Shown here: piece by piece, positions 1 to 8,637 of the stretch
Numbering within the stretch: the stretch's first letter is position 1
How the letters are laid out: every line of letters starts with the position of its first letter
Assembly (NCBI GenBank): GCA_014727835.1
Contig: WJMT01000041.1
Span: forward strand, 1-64,000
Source of the DNA: Candidatus Aminicenantota bacterium
Lineage (GTDB): Bacteria > Acidobacteriota > Aminicenantia > Aminicenantales > Aminicenantaceae
Reading direction: 5' to 3'
Length of the DNA: 64,000 bases
Notes under the pieces: generated by a model
Seen by the model: only the letters and a program-made list of their open reading frames with translations
Told to the model about the DNA's origin: nothing
Databases searched by the model: none
Program-made: the position numbers and the translations under genes

Positions 1-18
1 TGTTTTTTTTGGAGGGAT

Positions 19-1017
19 TCATTTTTTTTCGGTTTTCATGTCTTGGTCAAAAGCCACTTGGGATGGAGAGAAATTGATGCTTTGAAGGAATTCCGCAGAT
101 TCCTGTGCTCCGAATTCCCGGTCCATCCCGTTGTCTTCCCATTCCACGGATAAAGGTCCGGAATATCCAATATTGTTCAGTTCGCGTATGATTCCCTCGA
201 AATCAACGTCTCCGTGCCCCAAAGACCTGAAGTTCCATCCTCTTCTGAGGTCTCCGAATGGCAGGTGAGAACCCAGTATGCCTGCTTTTCCATCCAGAGT
301 CACAGCCACATCTTTCATGTGAACATGGTAGATCCGGTCAGAGAATTCCCGGAGGAACAACTCAGGGACCATCCCCTGCCAGACAAGGTGGCTGGGATCA
401 AAATTCAGTCCTAGAGTGGGCCTGTGTTCAAAAACATCAAACAGCTTTTGAGTGGTGTAAAAGTCAAAAGCGATCTCAGTGGGATGGACTTCCAGGGCAA
501 ACTTGATCCCGCAGCGGTCAAATTCGTCAAATATCGGAGTCCAGAGTTTTTTGATTTTTTGAAATCCTTGCTCGATCATATTTTCCGTGGTCTGAGGAAA
601 TGAATACCAGAATTTCCATATGGGAGAGCCCATGAAACCATTGACCACAGAACATCCCATCTTCTGAGCAGTCCGGGCTGCTGTTTTCATGTGTTCTACA
701 GCCCAATTCCTCAATTGGTCTGGATCCCCCTGCACTTCTTGGGGAGCAAATCCATCCAGGCGCTCGTCATACCGGTCTCCAACGCACTGTCCTGACAGAT
801 GGGAGCTGACAGCCCAACACTTGAGGTTGTATTTTTTTAAAATCTTTTTTTTCTCCTTTATATAGTTGGGATTGTCAACTGCTTTCTGGACTTCCATATG
901 ATCGCCCCAGCAGGCGATCTCAAGACCCTCATATCCCCACATGCTGGCTTTTTTGCAGATGTCCTCAAACAGCATATCTGCCCACTGTCCGGTAAATAAT
1001 GTGATTGGTCTTGCCAA
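19..1017 (-). CDS. Sugar phosphate isomerase/epimerase family protein (xylose isomerase-like TIM barrel)
   Basis: A 332-residue cytoplasmic protein with the pattern of xylose-isomerase-like/AP-endonuclease-2-type TIM barrels, which isomerise or epimerise sugars and polyols or act on keto-sugars. Likely divalent-metal ligands lie in the strings FALEVHP (Glu), LNFDPSH (Asp/His), YHVHMKD (His) and LSVEWED (Glu), in the usual order for the family. The start is TTG at 1017, preceded 5 nt upstream by AAGGAGG; no ATG fits as well. It lies 23 bp downstream of a Gfo/Idh/MocA dehydrogenase on the same strand. Such pairs are common in inositol and keto-sugar catabolism. The substrate cannot be read from sequence. 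Confidence 0.85.
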   Translation of the reverse strand: MARPITLFTGQWADMLFEDICKKASMWGYEGLEIACWGDHMEVQKAVDNPNYIKEKKKILKKYNLKCWAVSSHLSGQCVGDRYDERLDGFAPQEVQGDPDQLRNWAVEHMKTAARTAQKMGCSVVNGFMGSPIWKFWYSFPQTTENMIEQGFQKIKKLWTPIFDEFDRCGIKFALEVHPTEIAFDFYTTQKLFDVFEHRPTLGLNFDPSHLVWQGMVPELFLREFSDRIYHVHMKDVAVTLDGKAGILGSHLPFGDLRRGWNFRSLGHGDVDFEGIIRELNNIGYSGPLSVEWEDNGMDREFGAQESAEFLQSINFSPSQVAFDQDMKTEKK

Positions 1018-1040
1018 TTTAACCTCCTTTGCTAAGCGTT

Positions 1041-2213
1041 CTAAAAATCAACCCAAACCGCTCCTTTTTGGGAGCTTTGGACACATTTTTCAATAAACTT
1101 CACTCCCTGAAGCCCATCCTGGATATCCGGGTAGTCAGAGTCTTCATCTGAAAGAGGGGCTCCGCTGATTTTCTTGCGGAGTGCAGTGATGAAAGTGCTG
1201 TAGATATTGGCAAAGGCCTCAAAATATCCTTCCGGATGGCCGGCAGGAACCCGGGATGCCTTTTCCGCTAAAGGATTCATAGGATCTCTTCCTCTTGATA
1301 TGATCTCAGTGGGCTGGCGAAGAGAAGACACTCTGCAGTAATTCGGGTTTTCCTGAAGCCATTCCAGAGAGCCTCTGCTTCCGTATATCCGCACTCTGAG
1401 TCCGTTGTCATGCCCCACTGCGATCTGGCTGCTCCAATAAAGACCTTTGGCTCCCTGGTCATAATCCACCAGTATGGAGGCATTGTCATCCAAAATCCTT
1501 CCTTCCACAAATGTATCCAGCCGGGCGCATAGAGATTTGATATTCAGCCCTGTGAGATAAGAAACCATGTTTTCGATATGGCTTCCGATATCTCCCACAC
1601 AGTTAGATGCACCGGATTGAGCCGGATCTGTCCTCCATATAGACTGTTTCTGCCCTGTTTTTTCAATGGGTTTAGCCAGCCACTCCTGAGGGTATTCAGC
1701 ATTGACAAACCGGATGGTTCCCAATTCTCCGTCCGCGATCATTTTTTTCATGTGTTTGACCATGGGATATCCGGTATATGTGTAGGTCACACAGAACAAA
1801 AGGTCGTTTTCATCAGAAATTCGCCACAATTGTTCAGATTCACTGCTTTTGATAGTGAGGGGTTTGTCACACACCACATAAATGGCGTGTTCCAGGGCTG
1901 ATTTGGCTATAGGAAAATGGGTGTTGTTGGGAGTGACAATGACCACAAAATCGATCCCGTCTTTTCTCTGTCCTTCTTTTTCAAACATGTCTGTGAAGGT
2001 GGGATACAGCCGCTGGTTGTCCAATCCCAGCATTTCTCCGGTCTTTTTTGTGTTTTCAAAGTCCCTGGAGAAACATCCTGCGACCAATTCCGCTTTTCCG
2101 TCCAAAGCAATGGCTTTTCGGTGCACTTCTCCGATAAACGCATCTTGTCCGCCTCCCACCATACCGTATTTGAGTTTTTGGGGATTTTTATGGTTATTTT
2201 TTGTTCCAGCCAT
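1041..2213 (-). CDS. Gfo/Idh/MocA family NAD(P)-dependent oxidoreductase
   Basis: 390 residues. The N-terminal Rossmann fold begins GMVGGGQDAFIG. It is followed by the nicotinamide-site motif VVCDKPLT (the EKP-type lysine) and the catalytic region GDIGSHIENM, containing the family's conserved His. These enzymes oxidise or reduce hydroxyl groups of sugars, inositols or their derivatives. No export signal is seen, so it is probably cytoplasmic. ATG at 2213 is preceded by CAGGAGGTG. The TIM-barrel isomerase follows 23 bp downstream, probably in one transcript, and a second, Tat-exported member lies about 2 kb upstream. Substrate unknown. Confidence 0.88.
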   Translation of the reverse strand: MAGTKNNHKNPQKLKYGMVGGGQDAFIGEVHRKAIALDGKAELVAGCFSRDFENTKKTGEMLGLDNQRLYPTFTDMFEKEGQRKDGIDFVVIVTPNNTHFPIAKSALEHAIYVVCDKPLTIKSSESEQLWRISDENDLLFCVTYTYTGYPMVKHMKKMIADGELGTIRFVNAEYPQEWLAKPIEKTGQKQSIWRTDPAQSGASNCVGDIGSHIENMVSYLTGLNIKSLCARLDTFVEGRILDDNASILVDYDQGAKGLYWSSQIAVGHDNGLRVRIYGSRGSLEWLQENPNYCRVSSLRQPTEIISRGRDPMNPLAEKASRVPAGHPEGYFEAFANIYSTFITALRKKISGAPLSDEDSDYPDIQDGLQGVKFIEKCVQSSQKGAVWVDF

Positions 2214-2310
2214 ATGAGCACCTCCTGTCTAAAGGATGATCGAAATTGATTTGAGCGAATATCATAGTAATGGATATTTCACCGTTTTTCAAAAAAATAA
2301 TTCTGTTTGT

Positions 2311-4278
2311 TTATTTTTGAAGTTTGCCTTTGATAATCTGCAGTGCATTTCTGGCTTCTGTTTTCACATCCGGATCTCCAGTGAGCTTTTGAGCAAGATG
2401 GATGGCCCGGACACAAGCAAATTTGGGAAGAACTCCCAAAATCATTGTTTTTTCCTCAGGTCTTTGGGCCAGGTCCAAAGCGGTTTCTAAATCACGCACA
2501 GCAGCTTCAGGACGGCGAAAGGACTCCATTTCTACCATTCTAATGAATGACCGGAGACACAGGATTTGATGTTCCTGCTTATCAGATGATTGGGCTATAT
2601 AAAGAACGTCGTCTGCAGCTGAAGGAGAGGGCCACATAGCCAAGGCTCTGACCACAGCATTCTGAATGACCTCCTGAGGCTCGTTCATTCCCTTTCGGAG
2701 CTGAGAGAGAGTGCTGTCATCTCCGATTCTTCCCAGGAGGAGATAAAGAGAAGCTCGGCTGGCCGGGTTTTTGACTTCAGGAAGGGCTCTGGTCACCGCT
2801 TCTCCCCTGTCAAGGGGATGGGGGATCTTTGATGCTGCAGACGCAATGGTGTTCATCAATTCTTCCCGGTCCGGGCTTTTTTGAGTTTCTGTCAGAAACT
2901 CCAGCAATAAGGGGATGTCCTGGGGAGACGTAAGGTGCTTAAGGGATCTGAGGGCCTGAACACGTATTTTTGGATCAGAGGAGAGGACAAGATCCAGAAG
3001 TCTCTCTTTGCCTGAATAAATCCGCCGTTCCTCTACTGCTTTGATGTATTCGATTTGTATCTCTGGGTCTTCTTCTGTTTTAAGGTGAGATACAATGGTG
3101 GAGTCCACATCAGTTCCTTTGAGTTCCCAGAGACTTTGGCGGGCCTGCTCCTGTTCCAATTCTTGGGTTGAAGCTGCGTATTCAGCGAGAAAAGGGACAA
3201 TGGAGGAAGAACCGATTTGTTTCAGTGTGTGGAGCGATGCCACTCTCACTTCTTGGGAAGGACTTTGTGTTGAATCCAAGACCATGTGCAGGACTTTATC
3301 TTCTGGATACAATGAGAGGACAGAGATCAGAGCGACTTTAGCTGAGGGCGAGAGGGGGGGGAGTTGTTCGAGCACTAAACTGATTTGAGAAGCATCAACA
3401 TATTCCGGGATCATCTCAATGTATAGAGTGATGTTTTCTGGGTCTTGTTTGATGTTTTTCAGGATGAACTCATCTCCCATTTGAACTGTGGTATTTATTT
3501 TTCCTCTGACTGCACTGTGATGCAGAGAAAGAGGCAGGTCAGAGCTTAAGATCTGGTTATAGAGTTTAAGGGCTTGATCGTTTTTGTTTTTGGATGAATA
3601 TTCTTCAGCGCATTTCAACAGGGAGCCAGCCACTTGTGTTTTCAGGACTCCTGAAGTTTTGGGCAACATCTCTGACAGAGCTTTGGCGGCCATTGGAGTT
3701 TTGATGTGTCCCAGTGCAGCAGCTGCTGCATAGGATAAGGTCAAATCAGTATTTTTGTAGAGAATTTTTTTGAGATAGGGGACGGCTTGAGTCACTTTTC
3801 TATGGCCTAAGGAAGAGACAATGCCGGTTTGGATGATTCCGTTGCTGTTCTTCAATCCCCTTAACAGAGCGGTTTCAGAGTGGATTCCAGGAATTTTCTC
3901 TAGGGCATACCGGGCCATATCAGTGGTCTCTTTATGCAAAAGCATGTCTTCCAAAACAGGAACGGATTCTCGACCACCAATGATTCTCAAATGCCTGCAG
4001 ACTTCCATTTTTGAAGAAATGCTGGCATCTGATCGGAGGAAAATAATCAGCTCGCGCTCGCATTTTAACCTTTCCTCCTTAGTTGCCCTGTGTGAACTGA
4101 TGAATGCATTCAATTCAAGGACCAAAGAGTCATTTTCTCCTTGTTGGTAGGTTTTGAGCTGCTTGAGGATATGGGAAAGACTTTCTGTTTGGGAAGGATA
4201 AAGAAAACCCTTCATGATTCCAAAGAACAGGAAACCCAATACGACTCCTCTAAAGAGGACCGATCTTGTCTTTATCAT
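2311..4278 (-). CDS. HEAT-repeat protein, probably exported or membrane-anchored
   Basis: 655 residues. A basic N-terminus and hydrophobic stretch (residues about 7-27) act as a signal peptide or anchor. The rest is nearly all alpha-helical HEAT/PBS-lyase-type repeats about 30 residues long, recognisable as units such as AVPYLKKIL, SVPVLEDML, IVPFLAEY and IPLLLEFL, each followed by a second helix. HEAT solenoids are binding scaffolds and no enzymatic motif is visible. ATG at 4278 has AAAGAGGTG upstream. It sits between two Gfo/Idh/MocA genes in a same-strand run, 28 bp after the upstream one, so it may serve the same catabolic system; that link is inferred only from position. Confidence 0.75.
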   Translation of the reverse strand: MIKTRSVLFRGVVLGFLFFGIMKGFLYPSQTESLSHILKQLKTYQQGENDSLVLELNAFISSHRATKEERLKCERELIIFLRSDASISSKMEVCRHLRIIGGRESVPVLEDMLLHKETTDMARYALEKIPGIHSETALLRGLKNSNGIIQTGIVSSLGHRKVTQAVPYLKKILYKNTDLTLSYAAAAALGHIKTPMAAKALSEMLPKTSGVLKTQVAGSLLKCAEEYSSKNKNDQALKLYNQILSSDLPLSLHHSAVRGKINTTVQMGDEFILKNIKQDPENITLYIEMIPEYVDASQISLVLEQLPPLSPSAKVALISVLSLYPEDKVLHMVLDSTQSPSQEVRVASLHTLKQIGSSSIVPFLAEYAASTQELEQEQARQSLWELKGTDVDSTIVSHLKTEEDPEIQIEYIKAVEERRIYSGKERLLDLVLSSDPKIRVQALRSLKHLTSPQDIPLLLEFLTETQKSPDREELMNTIASAASKIPHPLDRGEAVTRALPEVKNPASRASLYLLLGRIGDDSTLSQLRKGMNEPQEVIQNAVVRALAMWPSPSAADDVLYIAQSSDKQEHQILCLRSFIRMVEMESFRRPEAAVRDLETALDLAQRPEEKTMILGVLPKFACVRAIHLAQKLTGDPDVKTEARNALQIIKGKLQK

Positions 4279-4306
4279 GTCACACCTCTTTGTGTACCTG
4301 AGTTCA

Positions 4307-5632
4307 TCATTCTGGAAGCTCCCAGGGTTTGCGGTAAGACCGGCTTAACAAACGGCTGGCTTCCGGATCATTGACAATGGTTTCTGTTTGCGGATCAAAC
4401 CGGATTTTCCGGCCCATTTCTATGGCAATGACGCCAAGATGTCCCACACTGGCTGACCGGTGGGCGGTTTCTGCCGGAGTGATGGTCTGTTTTCTGGTTT
4501 TCACACAGTCCAGGAAGTTTTGATAATGGTCGCTGCTTTGATACAATTTGGTCTCGTCCGGTCCGATGAACTCTTTGATAAGGGAAGACGGACTGGTTTC
4601 AAATCCGCCGCGGTTGCACCATACCCAGCCATGTTCCCCAATCCATTTGGTCCCGCCGCGGATATCAGAATGGCCTCCAGCCACTGTCATGGGAGTGCCG
4701 TCCGCGTATTTGAGCTCCAAACGGTACTGTGTGGGGCTATTCCAGACTCCGGCTCTCTGGTATTCAGCGGTTCCCTGAATCTCGACAGGTCCTGTGGAGT
4801 CATAATCCATTCCCCAGTGAGCAATGTCCACATGGTGACCCACCCAATCCATAAGCTGTCCTCCTCCATAGTCCATGTTCCACCTCCAGTTTCGGTGCAC
4901 TCGGGCTGGACAGTAAGGTGCATAGGGAGCAGGCCCCAGCCAAAAATCATAATCCAGATGTTCGGGCGGAGGACCTATGGTTTCTTGGCCTTTGGTTCCG
5001 GCAAAGTCATGGTGACCTTGAGGAAGACCCACTTCGATTTTTTTGACTCTGCCGATCCTCCCGTTGCGGACCAGTTCGGCGGCTTTGTGAAAATTGGCTA
5101 CAGACCTCTGCCAGCTTCCGGTCTGCCAGATGCATCCGTACCGCTGGACAGCATCGCACAAAGCCCGGCCTTCGATCAGGCTGTGAGTGAATGGTTTTTC
5201 TCCATATATGTCAAATCCAGCCCGCACGCAGGATATGGCAATGATAGCATGCCAATGGTCAGGAAGTGACAAACAGACCGCATCAATATCTTTTCTGGAA
5301 CAGATCTCTCTGAAGTCCTGAGTGGTAGTGCAATCTGTGTTCCCGTATTTCTCATTAACCATGTCTCTGGCCTGGATGAGGTGATTCTGGTCAAGGTCAC
5401 AGACCGCCACCCACTTCACCTCCTTTTTGGTGAGAAAGCTGGCCATATTCGGAATTCCCATCATCCCATATCCAATGCCCGCCATCACGATTTGGTCACT
5501 GGGAGGAGTGTGGGTGCCAAAACCCAATACAGAAGACGGGATGATGGTGGGGAATAGAGCAGCTCCTGCCGCAGTCATTGAAGTGTTCTTTAAGAATGTT
5601 CTTCTGCTGATTCCTTTGGTTTTTGCGTCCAT
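4307..5632 (-). CDS. Tat-exported Gfo/Idh/MocA family oxidoreductase
   Basis: 441 residues. The N-terminus has a twin-arginine signal, SRRTFLKN, followed by a hydrophobic, Ala-rich stretch, so the enzyme is probably exported folded with its NAD(P) cofactor. The Rossmann motif GIGYGMMG, the nicotinamide motif YGEKPFTHS and the region GGGQLMDWVGHHVDIAHWG with the catalytic His identify the family. Similar secreted members oxidise glycosides or glycan termini outside the cytoplasm. ATG at 5632 lies 3 bp after the stop of the preceding exported protein, so the two are co-transcribed. Substrate unknown. Confidence 0.87.
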   Translation of the reverse strand: MDAKTKGISRRTFLKNTSMTAAGAALFPTIIPSSVLGFGTHTPPSDQIVMAGIGYGMMGIPNMASFLTKKEVKWVAVCDLDQNHLIQARDMVNEKYGNTDCTTTQDFREICSRKDIDAVCLSLPDHWHAIIAISCVRAGFDIYGEKPFTHSLIEGRALCDAVQRYGCIWQTGSWQRSVANFHKAAELVRNGRIGRVKKIEVGLPQGHHDFAGTKGQETIGPPPEHLDYDFWLGPAPYAPYCPARVHRNWRWNMDYGGGQLMDWVGHHVDIAHWGMDYDSTGPVEIQGTAEYQRAGVWNSPTQYRLELKYADGTPMTVAGGHSDIRGGTKWIGEHGWVWCNRGGFETSPSSLIKEFIGPDETKLYQSSDHYQNFLDCVKTRKQTITPAETAHRSASVGHLGVIAIEMGRKIRFDPQTETIVNDPEASRLLSRSYRKPWELPE

Positions 5633-5635
5633 TTG

Positions 5636-6229
5636 TTATTTTTCCCTATCCTTTTTCTTGGTGTCGTCTTTTTTCTTTTCTTCGTCCTCCTCCATTCCTA
5701 CAGGTTCAGGCTCTTCAAAATTGATCTTCTTGGATACGGTGTATTCATCAATCAGGATGTATTGGGAACCTTTGGATTTGGCGAAGATTTCCACTTCCAC
5801 TGTTTTCCATTCCGGATTGTTCTTGAAGTGATCCACGTTGTCGCCTTCCACTCCAAAGTTGCTTTTTAAGATGATTTCTTCACTGGTTTCTCCGGGCAGC
5901 AGGGGTTGTCCATGGATACCTGCAAGAAAACTATCTCCCAGGTTTTCTTTTTCCCCCACTTGAGTGAAGATGGCGTTGAAATAGACATAGGATAACGGCT
6001 CTTCCCCTGTGTTTTTAACTTTAAAACTGATGGTGGGGACCAGGATCAGCTTAGGGGGCCAGGGCTGGTAGTATTTTTTTTCCCATCTGGTATCAATATC
6101 TTGAAGTTCCATTGACGCTTTCAATTCCTCAGGAGCTATCTGTCTGCCGCAGTTGATTCCTGAGAAAAGAAACCCAAACAAAATCAGTGATAGGGGGATG
6201 AAAGAGAAAAAACGGATTGTTTTTTTCAT
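5636..6229 (-). CDS. Exported protein of unknown function, possible lipoprotein
   Basis: 197 residues, not assigned to a known family. ATG at 6229 was chosen because AAGGAGG lies 5-6 nt upstream and a promoter ends just before it. The open frame continues further upstream but into the neighbouring gene. The N-terminus is a typical signal peptide (basic MKKTIRFF, then a hydrophobic run) ending in SGINC. That could be a lipobox, but Asn before the Cys is unusual. The middle has a beta-sandwich look (FKVKNTGEEPLSYVYFNAIF), as in domains that compare ligand or neighbour interactions. The last 25 residues are almost all Lys, Glu and Asp. Directly followed by the Tat-exported dehydrogenase. Confidence 0.6.
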   Translation of the reverse strand: MKKTIRFFSFIPLSLILFGFLFSGINCGRQIAPEELKASMELQDIDTRWEKKYYQPWPPKLILVPTISFKVKNTGEEPLSYVYFNAIFTQVGEKENLGDSFLAGIHGQPLLPGETSEEIILKSNFGVEGDNVDHFKNNPEWKTVEVEIFAKSKGSQYILIDEYTVSKKINFEEPEPVGMEEDEEKKKDDTKKKDREK

Positions 6230-6254
6230 TATTAACCTCCTTAATCTTTTTTTA

Positions 6255-6283
6255 AATATAGAGGATGTCTCTGTATTTCGCAA
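6255..6283 (-). promoter_or_regulatory. Sigma-70-type promoter for the exported-protein/dehydrogenase run
   Basis: Minus strand: -35 TTGCGA (6283-6278), 17-bp spacer, -10 TATATT (6260-6255). Transcription would begin about 15-20 nt before the ribosome site of the gene starting at 6229, which supports that start. Confidence 0.6.
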
Positions 6284-6308
6284 CCATTTTGCCCTGCGCT
6301 CGCATTTT

Positions 6309-7451
6309 TTAATGCACGATTTTGGAAGCAGGAACCAGAGATATTTTAAATTTATCGGCAAGATGCATGTTTTGTTTCAGAACCTGGAGAGTCTCTGGAA
6401 AGGGATGGCCTATTCCCACAGCTTGTCCGTTTTTTTGGGCTGTTTGAAACAGTTTGATCAGCTGATTTTTTATGTATTCCGGCTCAGTTTGGCTGTCTAG
6501 AAAAACATGTCTGTATGCTGAGGGAATGCTCAGGTTTTGAGCCATATCATAGGCCACAGAATGTGCTGTGGTTCTGCTGTCAATGAAATACAGGTTTTTG
6601 TCTATCAAATGTTCAAGGATGATTCCCATAAGGGCCTTGTCTTTGGTCACTTTGGATCCCATATGAGTATTGATCCCGGAGATATATGGAACTTTGTTGA
6701 GATTGATGTTTAATGTTTCCAGGATTTTGTTCGGATCCATGTCTGTGTTGATGATCCCTAATGTGTGTGTGTTGTCATAGATGTTGTTTATGGATTCCAG
6801 AGGCAGATGAAGGATGACTTCAAGGCCGTTCTGCCTGGCAATTGTGGCAGTCTCTTGGGCCAGCGGGCTGAAGGGCAGAACAGCCACTGTGAATTGTGTG
6901 TTCAAAGAACAGATATCATGGATACTGTTTACAGAGTATCCCATATCATCAATGATGATAGCCGCGGTGTTTTCATAGACCGGTACTTGGACTGGCTGTG
7001 TGCTCTCTTTTTTAAGATCAATAGAAAAAAGAAGAGAAACCGGAGTTTCACCTTTTTTGACCACTTCCCAGAGAAAATACTCTGTGTGCTCTTTCTGAGT
7101 CTCTTGTTTTTTTCGGACAGACGCATTGATGGAGCTCAAACTCTCTTCCAATGTTTTCTCCAGAAAACTGTAATCTTTTCTGCTCAGGCGGACCATAATA
7201 TGGCAAATTCCATTTTTATCCGTGTATTGGCTGAGGTCCTGGTCTTTGATATCAGTTGAGAGAAGGGCTTGATGGACCCTATGAATGATGTTTTCTTGGG
7301 CTTCGGGGATTTGGTCCTGGTGGGAGAACATGGAAAAGACAACGGAGGTCTCTCCTCCCTTCCACGCGATAAAATCAAGACCCAAAAATGAAATCAGTGC
7401 CAAGCCGATGAACATCACATATAAAGTGAGAAGTCTATTGGAAGCTCTCAT
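6309..7451 (-). CDS. Divergent polysaccharide deacetylase family protein (YibQ-like)
   Basis: 380 residues. One N-terminal membrane segment (about residues 8-27) is followed by a roughly 130-residue linker and a C-terminal divergent polysaccharide deacetylase domain. Conserved motifs are present: AAIIIDDMGYS (metal-binding Asp pair), VILHLPLES and INTHMGSKVT, then IDSRTT and GIGHP. The enzyme would act in the periplasm on cell-wall or other polysaccharide, though the family's substrate is not established. It lies 9 bp downstream of the S41-type gene, and the order EnvC-like/S41/deacetylase is a recurrent envelope gene cluster (yibP-yibQ in enterics). No strong ribosome site was seen. Confidence 0.85.
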   Translation of the reverse strand: MRASNRLLTLYVMFIGLALISFLGLDFIAWKGGETSVVFSMFSHQDQIPEAQENIIHRVHQALLSTDIKDQDLSQYTDKNGICHIMVRLSRKDYSFLEKTLEESLSSINASVRKKQETQKEHTEYFLWEVVKKGETPVSLLFSIDLKKESTQPVQVPVYENTAAIIIDDMGYSVNSIHDICSLNTQFTVAVLPFSPLAQETATIARQNGLEVILHLPLESINNIYDNTHTLGIINTDMDPNKILETLNINLNKVPYISGINTHMGSKVTKDKALMGIILEHLIDKNLYFIDSRTTAHSVAYDMAQNLSIPSAYRHVFLDSQTEPEYIKNQLIKLFQTAQKNGQAVGIGHPFPETLQVLKQNMHLADKFKISLVPASKIVH

Positions 7452-7460
7452 GTATTATAG

Positions 7461-8603
7461 TTACTGTTCTGAGAGGGTCTTTTGTGTTGCTTCAAGATAG
7501 GCATTCAAGTGGAGGTCTGTTCCTTTTAAGGGGACATCTGGATTGATTCCGTGTTTCCATGATTCCGCTTTGGAATAGGGATGAAAAATGACAGAGGTCA
7601 GAACCACTCCGCTTCCGTCATTTAAAGAAACAAGAGTTTCATCAGACATGAGTCCAAGGGTTTTTTTCCCGATGACTTTTGCCTCTCTATATTTTTTTAA
7701 AATGCTGGCAGCGGCCTCTGAAGCTCCAATGGTGGATTGGTTGGTCCATACAAACAAAGGGATCTCCGGAAGCAGCGCAAGGTCCAGACAATGCAGGACT
7801 TGTTTTTTGGTTTCTTTGGTTTTCAGGTAGCCGATGTTCTTCTTTTGAAGGAAAATATTGATGAGATTCTTGGCTTCATTCAGGGTTCCATCATGGCAGC
7901 ATCTGAGGTCAATGACCAAGGGTTCTTTCTGGCTGGAGAGTTGCGGGACCACCTTTTTTTTGATTTCCTCGATACATGGGGGAAATAGGGCATAGATCTT
8001 CAGGATTCCTCCGGGTCCTTGATGTGGATTGAAAGAGAAAAAGGAGTCAGAGATCAGTTCTCGGTTGATGCTGATCTCTTGGTCTCCGGTTCTGTTGAGG
8101 ATTTTGATGGATATGAGGTCAGCTGTTTCATTTTTTTGCCAAAGGTTTGATTCAAGCATGCTCATCTCTAAAGTCAACTGTCCGTTGATGGCTCCAATGG
8201 TATCGCCCAGTTCAAGTTCTGCTTGCTCAGCAGGAGAGTTTTCTTTGATCCCTATGACCACAGGAAACGACGTCGGTGTTTTGTAAAGCACAAGGCCTGT
8301 CTCATAAGCCAACTTTCCCCAGAGTTTTTTGTATTTATCAGTGTTTTTTGGATCCAAATAACTCGAACGGATATCCAGTGAATTCACCATGCCTCTAAAA
8401 GCTCCTTGCAGTGTGGTTCCGGGGGAGGGTTCTTGGATGTATTCATTCTTGATGAGATTGAGGGCTCGAGCCAAAACCACAAAGCTGTCATCTGAACCTA
8501 AGGATGAAGGGGGTGTTTTTAACAGATTCCCTTCCAATAAAAAAAACAGACTGAGAGCACCCAGCAAAGTGAAAAGAAACAGTCTTCTTCTTTTAACGCT
8601 CAT
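7461..8603 (-). CDS. S41 family (C-terminal processing peptidase) homologue lacking the catalytic dyad
   Basis: 380 residues, with an N-terminal membrane anchor, an S41 N-terminal helical region, a PDZ domain (VVIGIKENSPAEQAELELGD) and a tail-specific protease core. In active CtpA/Prc enzymes the nucleophile is the Ser just before ASE and the general base is a Lys 25 residues later in GKG. Here the aligned residues are Gly293 (STIGASE) and Leu318 (KKTLGLM), with identical 25-residue spacing, so both catalytic residues are missing. It probably works as a binding or regulatory protein in the periplasm. ATG at 8603 has CAGGA upstream. Between EnvC-like and deacetylase genes in one operon. Confidence 0.85.
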   Translation of the reverse strand: MSVKRRRLFLFTLLGALSLFFLLEGNLLKTPPSSLGSDDSFVVLARALNLIKNEYIQEPSPGTTLQGAFRGMVNSLDIRSSYLDPKNTDKYKKLWGKLAYETGLVLYKTPTSFPVVIGIKENSPAEQAELELGDTIGAINGQLTLEMSMLESNLWQKNETADLISIKILNRTGDQEISINRELISDSFFSFNPHQGPGGILKIYALFPPCIEEIKKKVVPQLSSQKEPLVIDLRCCHDGTLNEAKNLINIFLQKKNIGYLKTKETKKQVLHCLDLALLPEIPLFVWTNQSTIGASEAAASILKKYREAKVIGKKTLGLMSDETLVSLNDGSGVVLTSVIFHPYSKAESWKHGINPDVPLKGTDLHLNAYLEATQKTLSEQ

Positions 8604-8637
8604 AAAATATCCTGTTTGAAATCTGATTTTATCATCT

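Noticed and set aside
4460..5269. 269-residue open frame on the plus strand
   Set aside because: Lies antisense within the Tat-exported dehydrogenase, whose motifs are intact. The antisense product shows no domain pattern and has no ribosome site.
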